From Pseudomonadota bacterium (GTDB lineage: Bacteria > Pseudomonadota > Alphaproteobacteria > Rhizobiales > Hyphomicrobiaceae): a stretch of 7,813 bases of DNA. The notes beneath the pieces were generated by a model. The model saw only the letters and a program-made list of their open reading frames with translations, searched no databases and was not told where the DNA came from. Shown in pieces: positions 1-6,504 of this stretch. A program made the translations under genes and the position numbers. The DNA is taken from positions 1 through 7,813 of the forward strand of contig JAEWIJ010000202.1 of the NCBI GenBank assembly GCA_023387235.1. The letters run 5' to 3'. Position 1 is the stretch's first letter. Every line of letters begins with the position of its first letter.

Positions 1-113
1 CCGTACATATGGTGTGCGTTCCCGCCCGGTCGTGGGCATTTTGAGGTACCCTTCCGCCTCGAGTTGGGCCATTCACGTATCGGCGCCGAGCGCGCTGATC
101 GGGGTCAAGGACG

Positions 114-121
114 AGAGGGGG
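114..121 (+). promoter_or_regulatory. Ribosome-binding site of the protease gene
   Basis: AGAGGGGG lies five bases before ATG 127, and AAGGA (107-111) lies just upstream of it. This purine tract is the main reason to place the start at 127 rather than at in-frame TTG 64. No convincing promoter hexamers are visible in bases 1-113. Confidence 0.5.
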
Positions 122-126
122 ATCTC

Positions 127-2379
127 ATGTCCGCGGGGGAATTTGCGACAGGGATGAAGGCGGGAAATGGAAGCCGCGAGGGTGGTGGCTTCGTGATGAC
201 TCCGCGCCCCGAGCCGCAGGGCGCCGTGGTCTCGAATTTCACGGCGATTCTCAGCGGCGTCTCGTGGTCGGGGAGCGGGGTCAGCGGCGCGCCCGTGTTC
301 GTGACATTCTCGTTCGAAACGTCCGCACAGGACTATCTTCCTGACGAGGAAATTCCGCAGAACTTCATCAACAGCTTCCAGGCGTTCGACGCCGTCGACC
401 GGCAGCTCGCTCTGGACGCTCTCCAGCAATGGGGCAACGCCAGCGGCATTCACTTCATCGAAGTGCCGAGTGGCGAAGGCGAGATCCGGTTTGCCAAGTA
501 CAACTTCGACCTGCATAGCGAGTTTTCGGGGTTTGCGGGATTTGCGTTCTATCCATGGCGCGAGATCTACGAGTTCGGTGCGTACGACTACGGCATCGGC
601 GGCGACGTCTTCATCAACACGCTGGCTGAGAACGACCTCCATCTGATGCTGCATGAGATCGGGCATGCGCTCGGCTTCAAGCACCCCTTCGAAGACGACC
701 CGACACTTGCCCCAGCCCTGGACAACTGGGCCTACACGGTAATGAGCTACACGCCGGACGCCAGCGACGGGGGCACGCTCGGAACATTCGACGTCCAGGC
801 CGTGCAGCATGTCTACGGCGGCCCCGGCAGCGATGGCGGACATCTCTCGTCGTGGTCGTGGAACCCGACAACACGTGTGCTGACCCAGATCGGCACATCG
901 CTGGGAGAAACGATTTTCGGAACCGGCCAGCGCGACGTCATCGAAGGCGGCGGCGGCCACGATTGGATCGCCGGTTTCGAGGGCAACGATGTGCTCTCGG
1001 GCGGAGACGGCGACGACAGCCTTTTCGGCGGTCCGGGCGACGACATTCTCATCGGCGGCGCGGGTAACGACATCATCGACGGCGGCGGGGACTACTTCCG
1101 CTATTTCAACTACGGCGTCGATACCGTCGACTATTCGTCGAGCACGGCGCCGATCATCGTCGACCTCGACTACTATTACGCCACGGGCGACGCGATCGGC
1201 ACCGATCAGCTCTACGAGATCGACAACGTCATCGCGAGCAACTTCAACGATATCGTGGGAGGCGACGCGAACGCCAATGTTCTCGAAGGCCGTGGCGGCG
1301 ACGACTTGCTCTTCGGCTGGCACGGCAACGACACGCTTCGAGGCGGTTCAGGAGCCGATATCGCGATCTTCAACGTGGCGAGTACTGCCGCGACGTGGAC
1401 GCGCAGCGGCTACTCATGGATCGTGCAATCCGCCGAGGGGGCGGATACGCTCGTCAGCATCGAGCGCCTGGAGTTCACGGACGTGACGGTCGACCTGGGC
1501 CCATTGCGGGGACCCAACAACGATTTCAGCGGCGACGGGACGAGCGACATTCTTTGGAACCAGGCGGGCACCAATGCCGTCGGCGCCTTCACTCTGGACA
1601 GTGGCGCACCGCTGTTTGCCTTCTATGGTCAGGGAGGTGCGGGTTGGACGATTGCCGGCACCGGCGATCTCACCGGCGACAACACGACCGACATCCTCTG
1701 GAATCAGACCGGCACGAATGCCGTCGGCGCGTTCCTCTTCGACAGCGGCGCCCCGGTTTTCGCCTTCTACGGCAACGGCGGTACCGGCTGGACGATCGCG
1801 GCTCTCGGCGACCTGAGCGGAGACGGCACCGCCGACATCCTCTGGCACCGGGCGGCCGACAACGTCCTCGGCGCCTTCATCATGGACAGCGGAACGCCGT
1901 CCTTCGCCTACTACAACAACGGCGGCGATGGCTGGGCGATCATGGGGCTCGGCGACTTCACGGGCGACGGCACCGACGATATCCTCTGGCATCACGGCGC
2001 GACGAATGCCATCGGCGCCTTCATCATGGATAGCGGCGCCCCGGTCTTCGCCTACTACAATAACGGCGGGGCAGGCTGGGAGGTGGCCGGGATCGGTGAC
2101 TTTTCCGGCGACGGCATCGACGACATCCTGTGGCACCGGGCATCGGACAACGCTATCGGCGCCTTCATCATGGACAGCGGAACGCCGACATTCGCCTTCT
2201 ATGGCCATGCGGGGGCGGGCTGGGACATTGCCGGCATCGGGGACTACAACGGCGATGGCACGGAAGATATCCTGATGCATCAGGCGTCGGTGAATACGAT
2301 TGGCGCCTTCCTTCTGGACGGCGGCACGACGACCTTCGCGTTCTACGGCCAAGGTGGCGACGGCTGGGATCTCGTCTAG
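127..2379 (+). CDS. Serralysin-like (M10) RTX zinc metalloprotease with C-terminal FG-GAP/VCBS-like repeats
   Basis: Predicted secreted calcium-dependent zinc endopeptidase, 750 aa. Numbering from ATG 127, the zinc motif HEIGHALGFKH is at 176-186 (ligands H176, H180, H186; catalytic E177). The Met-turn VMSY has M206 and Y208, the latter the usual extra zinc ligand of serralysins. FDVQAVQHVYG follows, like the end of the M10 catalytic domain. RTX nonapeptides fill about 265-321 and 379-414, then a segment ending IERLEFTDVTVDL. Residues 466-750 are six 48-residue repeats. There is no Sec signal peptide or membrane segment, which fits type I secretion by the ABC-adaptor pair encoded next. The protein ends in WDLV, resembling the acidic-plus-hydrophobic tail of serralysins. 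ATG 127 is preferred because AGAGGGGG (114-121) precedes it. In-frame TTG 64 has no good ribosome site. The frame is open to the left edge, so a more upstream start cannot be formally excluded. The family is secure; the natural substrate is unknown. At 750 aa it is longer than typical serralysins (about 450-500 aa), and the repeats account for the excess. Confidence 0.93.
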   Translation: MSAGEFATGMKAGNGSREGGGFVMTPRPEPQGAVVSNFTAILSGVSWSGSGVSGAPVFVTFSFETSAQDYLPDEEIPQNFINSFQAFDAVDRQLALDALQQWGNASGIHFIEVPSGEGEIRFAKYNFDLHSEFSGFAGFAFYPWREIYEFGAYDYGIGGDVFINTLAENDLHLMLHEIGHALGFKHPFEDDPTLAPALDNWAYTVMSYTPDASDGGTLGTFDVQAVQHVYGGPGSDGGHLSSWSWNPTTRVLTQIGTSLGETIFGTGQRDVIEGGGGHDWIAGFEGNDVLSGGDGDDSLFGGPGDDILIGGAGNDIIDGGGDYFRYFNYGVDTVDYSSSTAPIIVDLDYYYATGDAIGTDQLYEIDNVIASNFNDIVGGDANANVLEGRGGDDLLFGWHGNDTLRGGSGADIAIFNVASTAATWTRSGYSWIVQSAEGADTLVSIERLEFTDVTVDLGPLRGPNNDFSGDGTSDILWNQAGTNAVGAFTLDSGAPLFAFYGQGGAGWTIAGTGDLTGDNTTDILWNQTGTNAVGAFLFDSGAPVFAFYGNGGTGWTIAALGDLSGDGTADILWHRAADNVLGAFIMDSGTPSFAYYNNGGDGWAIMGLGDFTGDGTDDILWHHGATNAIGAFIMDSGAPVFAYYNNGGAGWEVAGIGDFSGDGIDDILWHRASDNAIGAFIMDSGTPTFAFYGHAGAGWDIAGIGDYNGDGTEDILMHQASVNTIGAFLLDGGTTTFAFYGQGGDGWDLV
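919..1089 (+). repeat. RTX calcium-binding nonapeptide block 1 (within the protease)
   Basis: Six consecutive nine-residue units (residues 265-318) follow the GGxGxDxLx pattern: GTGQRDVIE, GGGGHDWIA, GFEGNDVLS, GGDGDDSLF, GGPGDDILI and GGAGNDIID, then GGG. Such units form a parallel beta-roll that binds calcium outside the cell and folds after type I export. The first unit is degenerate. Confidence 0.93.
1261..1368 (+). repeat. RTX nonapeptide block 2 (within the protease)
   Basis: Four nine-residue units (residues 379-414): GDANANVLE, GRGGDDLLF, GWHGNDTLR and GGSGADIAI. They follow the linker motif SNFNDIVG, common before RTX blocks. The block is separated from block 1 by about 57 residues containing YSSSTAPIIVDL, also usual in RTX linkers. 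The outer units are degenerate; the middle two are good matches. Confidence 0.85.
1522..2376 (+). repeat. Six tandem 144-bp (48-aa) FG-GAP/VCBS-like repeats in the protease C-terminus
   Basis: Units begin at 1522, 1666, 1810, 1954, 2098 and 2242, exactly 144 bp apart. The last is cut to 45 codons by the stop. Each starts with a calcium-loop-like D-x-(S/T/N)-G-D-G-x-x-D followed by ILW (copy 2 has GDN, copy 6 has ILM). The unit continues with (V/I/L)GAF, DSG(A/T)P, FA(F/Y)Y and a glycine-rich GWxxxG end. The motif resembles FG-GAP/VCBS repeats, which often build beta-propellers or adhesive surfaces. Copies 3 and 5 share an identical 32-bp stretch (1868-1899 and 2156-2187, offset 288 bp), suggesting recent two-unit duplication or gene conversion. 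The role in binding or display is inferred. Confidence 0.9.
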
Positions 2380-2513
2380 TTTCCAGCCGCCGACCTAGCC
2401 GAATGTGGTAAGCTGAAAGGGCTGCAATTTACGATAGAATTTGAGCAAATTGCTTTTGTGGCCCTGATCGGGCAAGATTTATTTCAAACATTCAGTTGGA
2501 AGCATTGAAGTCC
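2380..2513 (+). promoter_or_regulatory. AT-rich gap between protease and secretion genes with inverted repeats; possible promoter or attenuator
   Basis: This 134-bp gap is clearly richer in A/T than the surrounding genes. GCAATTT (2424-2430) is repeated in inverse as AAATTGC (2447-2453), and the right arm lies within the odd palindrome AGCAA-A-TTGCT (2444-2454) followed by T residues up to 2457. TAGAAT (2435-2440) resembles a sigma-70 -10 box, but no good -35 lies at the right distance. The region could hold a promoter for the secretion genes, an operator, or a weak terminator that lowers their expression relative to the protease. None of these can be decided from sequence alone. Confidence 0.3.
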
Positions 2514-4235
2514 ATGCAGACGACCGCCCAGCCAGGTTCCGGCACTCGGCCGTCGTCGGAAACGCGGCGCGCATTGCGCCGGTGCCGGGGCGCATTTTTC
2601 GGGGTTGCCATCTTCTCAGCCGCAGTGAACGTGCTGGCGCTCGCCGGCCCGCTCTACATGCTCCAGCTCTATGATCGGGTATTGACGTCGCGCAGCGTAC
2701 AAACGCTGATCGGGCTGACGCTCGCCCTGTTCCTCGTCTACGCCATCTATTGCGTCGTCGATGTCATTCGCGTGCGCATGCTGACCCGGATCGGCGTGCG
2801 CATCGACCGCGAGCTCAGAGATCGCGTGCTCGCAGCCGTTGCGATCATGCCTCTGCGGACCCAGACGACCAGCGGGCTGCAACCCCTGCGCGACCTGGAG
2901 CAGATCCGCGGCTTCCTTTCGAGCCTCGGCCCGACAGCGCTGTTCGATTTTCCGTGGATGCCTCTCTATTTCGGGATCATTTACATCCTGCATCCCTGGC
3001 TCGGAATGCTCGCCATCGCGGGCGGCCTCTTGTTCGTCGCCCTCACGATACTGACCGAGGCCAGGAGCCGGCAGCCGACGCAGGCAGCCGCGATGGCCGG
3101 GTCTGCGCGACAGAATTTCGGCGAGCTCGTCCGCCGCAATGCCGAGGTGATCCGGGCGCTCGGCATGCGCCGTCATCTGCAGCCGCGATGGACGGATCTG
3201 AATGAGCAGTATCTGAGCGCGCAATCGGGCATGGCCGATCTCACGGGCGCCTATGGCTCCGTTACGAAGATCATGCGCATGCTCCTTCAATCCGTCGTGC
3301 TGGGGCTCGGTGCCTATCTCGTCATCATGGAGCAGGCGACTGCCGGCGTGATGATCGCGGCTTCCATCCTCGTGTCACGTGCGTTGGCGCCCATCGAGGT
3401 CGCCATCGGCAACTGGCGGTCATTCATCGCAGCACGCCAGAGCGCCGCGCGCCTGGACAAGCTGCTGGCACTTGTTCCGCCCGAGGCGGAGACGCTGGTC
3501 CTTCCCAAGCCGAGGGAGGCACTTTCGGTCGAAGGCTTGTGGGCTGCCGCTCCAGGCGCCCAGCGCCCGATACTCCAGAACGTGACCTTCAGATTGCAGG
3601 CCGGTACCGGCCTCGGCATCATTGGACCAGCAGCCGCGGGCAAGTCGACGCTCGCGCGGGTCCTTGTCGGCGCGTGGCTGCCGCAGCGCGGCGTCGTTCG
3701 TCTCGACGGTGCGGCCATCGAGCAATGGTCTCCTGATCAGCTCGGTCGGCATATCGGATACCTGCCGCAGGACATCGAGCTCTTCTCCGGTACGGTTGCC
3801 GAGAATATCGCCCGCTTCGCCGCCGATGCTACAGGAGAGGCGATCATCTCCGCCGCCAAGCAGGCCGGAGTGCACGACATGATCCTGCGGCTGGCCAACG
3901 GCTATCAGACGCAGATCGGCGAAGCCGGCACCGTGCTCTCGGCAGGACAGCGCCAATGCGTGGCGCTTGCCCGGGCGCTCTACGGCGACCCGTTCCTCGT
4001 CGTGCTCGACGAGCCGAACTCCAGCCTCGACGCGGCGGGCGATGCAGCGCTGGCGCATGCGATCGCCGCCATCCGCAAACGCGGCGGCATTGCGATCGTC
4101 ATCACGCACCGCCGGTCTGCCCTGGCGCCGCTCGATCAGCTTCTCGTTCTGGGCGATGGTCAGGTCAGGGCATTCGGGCCCAAGGGCGAGGTGATACAGC
4201 AGACATTTCAGTCGGTGGCGTCGCAGTCCCGCTGA
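2514..4235 (+). CDS. Type I secretion system permease/ATPase (PrtD/AprD/HasD family)
   Basis: Inner-membrane ABC exporter, 573 aa from ATG 2514, close to the usual length of the PrtD family. The N-terminal membrane domain opens with the family hallmark GPLYMLQLYDRVLTSRS, preceded and followed by hydrophobic helices. There is no N-terminal C39 peptidase-like domain, as expected for exporters of RTX proteases rather than haemolysins. ATPase motifs, by residue: Walker A GPAAAGKST (371-379, K377); Q-loop in GYLPQDIELFSGTVAENI (Q419); signature LSAGQRQ (475-481); Walker B VVLDEPNSSLD (D499, E500); H-loop ITHRRS (H532). All catalytic residues are present; the signature has Ala where LSGGQ has its first Gly. 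It hydrolyses ATP to drive one-step export with the adaptor encoded 50 bp downstream, and the upstream protease is its likely cargo. ATG 2514 (GGAAG at 2498-2502) is preferred over in-frame TTG 2496 and TTG 2505. Confidence 0.96.
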   Translation: MQTTAQPGSGTRPSSETRRALRRCRGAFFGVAIFSAAVNVLALAGPLYMLQLYDRVLTSRSVQTLIGLTLALFLVYAIYCVVDVIRVRMLTRIGVRIDRELRDRVLAAVAIMPLRTQTTSGLQPLRDLEQIRGFLSSLGPTALFDFPWMPLYFGIIYILHPWLGMLAIAGGLLFVALTILTEARSRQPTQAAAMAGSARQNFGELVRRNAEVIRALGMRRHLQPRWTDLNEQYLSAQSGMADLTGAYGSVTKIMRMLLQSVVLGLGAYLVIMEQATAGVMIAASILVSRALAPIEVAIGNWRSFIAARQSAARLDKLLALVPPEAETLVLPKPREALSVEGLWAAAPGAQRPILQNVTFRLQAGTGLGIIGPAAAGKSTLARVLVGAWLPQRGVVRLDGAAIEQWSPDQLGRHIGYLPQDIELFSGTVAENIARFAADATGEAIISAAKQAGVHDMILRLANGYQTQIGEAGTVLSAGQRQCVALARALYGDPFLVVLDEPNSSLDAAGDAALAHAIAAIRKRGGIAIVITHRRSALAPLDQLLVLGDGQVRAFGPKGEVIQQTFQSVASQSR

Positions 4236-4272
4236 CGAGCTTTGTGATCTTTGCTTAGACGAGAAAATAGAC

Positions 4273-4277
4273 AGGGG
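4273..4277 (+). promoter_or_regulatory. Ribosome-binding site of the adaptor gene
   Basis: AGGGG lies eight bases before the GTG at 4286. It supports this non-ATG start, since the next in-frame ATG (4424) would remove the membrane anchor of the adaptor. Confidence 0.5.
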
Positions 4278-4285
4278 CCGCCAGC

Positions 4286-5644
4286 GTGGTCGAAAAGATT
4301 GCCAGCACATCGGAACCGGGCGGAGAAGCGGGTTCGCAGCCGAGCGCCGGCGCGCGTGTGTCCGATGCCGCCTGGCCGCACCTGGTCGCAGGTTTTGCCG
4401 CACTTCTTCTGTTCGGCGGTGCCATGGCTGCATGGGCGGCAACCATCCAGCTCGCAGGCGCGGTCATCGCGCCGGGAACGGTCGTCGTCGAGACCAACGT
4501 CAAGAAGGTCCAGCACGCGGCGGTGGGCATCGTCGGCGAGATCTTCGTGCGCGACGGAGACAAGGTGAAGGCCGGCGAGCTTCTCATGCGGCTCGACGAT
4601 ACGATCATGCGCGCCAACGTCGGCATTGTCACAGGCCAGCTCAATCAACTCGCGATCCGCAAAGCGCGCCTCGTTGCCGAGCGCGACAACCTGAGCGCAA
4701 TCGAGGTTCCAGGCGATCTCGCCCGACAGGCGACGGATCCAGCCGTGCAGGAAACCATCGCCGGCGAGCTCGCGCTGTTCCAGAGCCGCCAGGCGGCGCG
4801 CGCCGGCCAGAAGCAGCAGCTCACGGAGCGCATCGTACAGCTCAAGCAGGAGATCCAGGGCCTCACGTCGCAGCAGGAAGCCAAAGGCACGGAGATTGCT
4901 CTCATCGAGCAGGAGCTGATCGGGCTGGTCGAGCTCTTCAAGAAGGAGCTGGTGCCCTCGATCAGAATCGCGTCCCTCAAGCGCGAAAGTGCGCGGCTCG
5001 GCGGCGAGCAGGGTCAGCTCATTGCGTCGATCGCGCAGGCGCGCGGAAAGATCGCCGAGATCGAGCTTCAAATCATTCAGCTCGACCAGGACCTGAAAGC
5101 CGAAGTCACGCGCGACATGCGCGACGTCCAGGCGAAGGAGGCCGAATATATCGAGCGCCGCGTCGCCGCCGAGGACACACTGAAGCGCAGCGATATTCGC
5201 AGCCCTCAGACCGGGATCGTCCACCAGATGAGCGTGCACACGATCGGCGGCGTCGTAAGCCAGAGCGAGCCGATCATGCTGATCGTTCCCGAGGGCGATG
5301 GCCTGGTCATCGAGGCCAAGGTCGCGCCGCAGGACATCGACCACGTGCAGACCGGCCAGAGCGCGTTCGTGCGCTTCCCGAACTTCAGCCAGTACACGAC
5401 GCCGGAGTTCGCTGGGATCGTGGACCGCGTCGCAGCCGACCTTACTCGGGAAGCGCAGACCGGCCTGACCTACTATGTGACGCGCATCGTCCTGAAGGAT
5501 GCCGAGACGGCGAAGAGCGGCGCGCTCAAGCTGAAGGCGGGCATGCCTGCCGAAGTGCACATCCGGACCGCGGAGCGCACGGCCGTTTCCTATCTCTTCA
5601 AGCCACTCGCCGATCAGGTTGCACGGGCCTTCCGGGAACCATGA
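4286..5644 (+). CDS. Type I secretion periplasmic adaptor, HlyD/PrtE/AprE family
   Basis: Membrane fusion protein linking the ABC exporter to an outer-membrane TolC-like channel, 452 aa. A short cytosolic N-terminus is followed by one membrane helix at about 33-53 (LVAGFAALLLFGGAMAAWAA). The first half of the barrel-sandwich (lipoyl-like) domain is at 75-105, including GEIFVRDGDKVKAGELLMRLDD. A long charged, Gln/Glu/Leu-rich coiled coil spans about 106-300. The second half begins SDIRSPQTGIVHQMSV at about 302, and a beta-barrel region leads to the family ending AERTAVSYLFKPLADQ. The length and this ending match the HlyD-type adaptors of type I systems. The start is GTG 4286, with AGGGG eight bases before it. 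The gene follows the ABC gene by 50 bp, in the order normally seen for these systems, and is probably cotranscribed with it. No outer-membrane channel gene follows, so a TolC homologue encoded elsewhere is probably used. Confidence 0.96.
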   Translation: MVEKIASTSEPGGEAGSQPSAGARVSDAAWPHLVAGFAALLLFGGAMAAWAATIQLAGAVIAPGTVVVETNVKKVQHAAVGIVGEIFVRDGDKVKAGELLMRLDDTIMRANVGIVTGQLNQLAIRKARLVAERDNLSAIEVPGDLARQATDPAVQETIAGELALFQSRQAARAGQKQQLTERIVQLKQEIQGLTSQQEAKGTEIALIEQELIGLVELFKKELVPSIRIASLKRESARLGGEQGQLIASIAQARGKIAEIELQIIQLDQDLKAEVTRDMRDVQAKEAEYIERRVAAEDTLKRSDIRSPQTGIVHQMSVHTIGGVVSQSEPIMLIVPEGDGLVIEAKVAPQDIDHVQTGQSAFVRFPNFSQYTTPEFAGIVDRVAADLTREAQTGLTYYVTRIVLKDAETAKSGALKLKAGMPAEVHIRTAERTAVSYLFKPLADQVARAFREP

Positions 5645-5675
5645 CAGCCCACTGAGTAAGACGTTGACCTTCCGC

Positions 5676-5728
5676 GCTGGCCCCCTCAAAGTCGCCGGAG
5701 CATTCTTCCGCACTTCCGGGGGGCCGGT
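5676..5728 (+). promoter_or_regulatory. GC-rich inverted repeat over the ribosome-binding region of the SDR gene
   Basis: GGCCCCC (5679-5685) pairs perfectly with GGGGGCC (5719-5725). Allowing G-T wobble, the stem extends to 5676-5686 with 5718-5728. Its loop contains a second small hairpin, CGGAG (5696-5700) with TTCCG (5706-5710). The right arm contains the G-run 5718-5723, the only Shine-Dalgarno candidate for TTG 5731. No T-tract follows, so a classical intrinsic terminator is unlikely. A structure limiting translation of the next gene, or a boundary after the secretion operon, is possible. The pairing is seen; the function is inferred. Confidence 0.4.
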
Positions 5729-5730
5729 TC

Positions 5731-6504
5731 TTGCGGCATGTCGTCATCACGGGCGCGAGTAGCGGACTGGGCGTCGCACTCGCCCGCACGTTCGCTGCGC
5801 CGGATTGCGCCCTCAGCCTGTTCGGACGCGATGCCGCGCGCCTTTCGGCCGTCGCCGATAACTGCCGGGCGGCGCATGCCGTCGTCGAGACCTTCTCCTG
5901 CGACGTGACCGATGCATCCGGCATGTCCGAAGCGCTGAGAGAGCTCGATGCGCGACGCCCGGTCGACATCCTGATCGCCAACGCCGGGATCGGTGGCCGG
6001 AGCGTGCTCGCGCCGCCGGACGGCGAGCCGCTCGATGGCGCGCGACGCATTGCCGACGTGAACCTTCTCGGCGTCATCAATACGGTCGCGCCGCTGACCG
6101 AGCGTCTCTGTGCGCGTGGGCGCGGGCACATTGTCATGATCGGCTCGATGGCCGGTCTGCATGGCTTCTCCGAGTCGCCCGTCTACTCGGCCACGAAGGC
6201 GGCAGTTCGGATCTATGGCGAAGGTCTGCGCCGCCTGCTCGCGCCGCGGAACGTCCGCGTTACGGTGGTGCTGCCGGGTTTCGTGACGACGCCCATGAGC
6301 CAGTCGCTGCCGCTCGCGCGGCCATTCGAATGGAGCGCAGAGCGCGCGGCACTGCGCATTGTCCGCGGCATCGAGCACAACGAAGCGGAGGTGATCTTCC
6401 CGTGGCAGTTCCGCGTCGCGCACAGGGCGCTCAGCCTCATGCCCCGGAGATTGCGCGACCGGGCGATCAGCCTCGGCCAGAGCTGGGCGGGGCGGCGGCC
6501 TTGA
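5731..6504 (+). CDS. Classical short-chain dehydrogenase/reductase (SDR)
   Basis: Predicted cytosolic NAD(P)-dependent oxidoreductase, 257 aa, the normal size for classical SDRs. The cofactor motif TGASSGLG is at residues 7-14, NAG at 84-86, catalytic S139 in IGSMAG, and Y152/K156 in YSATK. The Ser-Tyr spacing of 13 is standard. PGFVTTPM follows, then a C-terminal tail ending in a basic stretch (MPRRLRDRAISLGQSW). FGRDAARL after the second beta strand hints at NADP(H) preference. The start is TTG 5731, placing the glycine motif seven residues from the N-terminus. CTG 5677 in the same frame is possible but less likely, and TGA at 5665 bounds the frame. It overlaps the next gene by four bases, so the two are probably translated together. 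The substrate cannot be told from sequence; the neighbour suggests a keto-lipid intermediate (inference). It is 86 bp after the adaptor gene and may be a separate unit. Confidence 0.93.
   Translation: MRHVVITGASSGLGVALARTFAAPDCALSLFGRDAARLSAVADNCRAAHAVVETFSCDVTDASGMSEALRELDARRPVDILIANAGIGGRSVLAPPDGEPLDGARRIADVNLLGVINTVAPLTERLCARGRGHIVMIGSMAGLHGFSESPVYSATKAAVRIYGEGLRRLLAPRNVRVTVVLPGFVTTPMSQSLPLARPFEWSAERAALRIVRGIEHNEAEVIFPWQFRVAHRALSLMPRRLRDRAISLGQSWAGRRP

Noticed and set aside
41..69. Promoter for the protease with TTGAGG (41-46) as -35
   Set aside because: The sequence at the matching -10 position is GC-rich and unlike TATAAT.
73..1323. Minus-strand open frame (about 416 codons) opposite the protease
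   Set aside because: It is Val/Asp/Ala/Arg-rich with no domain. The plus strand carries the zinc motif, Met-turn and RTX repeats.
1414..2352. Minus-strand open frame opposite the six repeats
   Set aside because: Its apparent internal repeats merely mirror the 144-bp repeats of the plus-strand gene.
1522..2376. CRISPR array or DNA satellite
   Set aside because: The repeats are 144 bp, divergent at the DNA level and keep one coding frame, with no spacers.
5664..5692. Promoter for the SDR gene with TTGACC (5664-5669) as -35
   Set aside because: No acceptable -10 box is found 16-18 bp downstream; the region at 5686-5692 is only CAAAGT-like.
4208..5713. Long minus-strand open frame (about 501 codons) opposite the adaptor gene
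   Set aside because: The translation is rich in Leu/Asp/Arg/Ala without any domain motif. The plus strand encodes a clear HlyD-family adaptor over the same bases. Long antisense frames are common in GC-rich genes.
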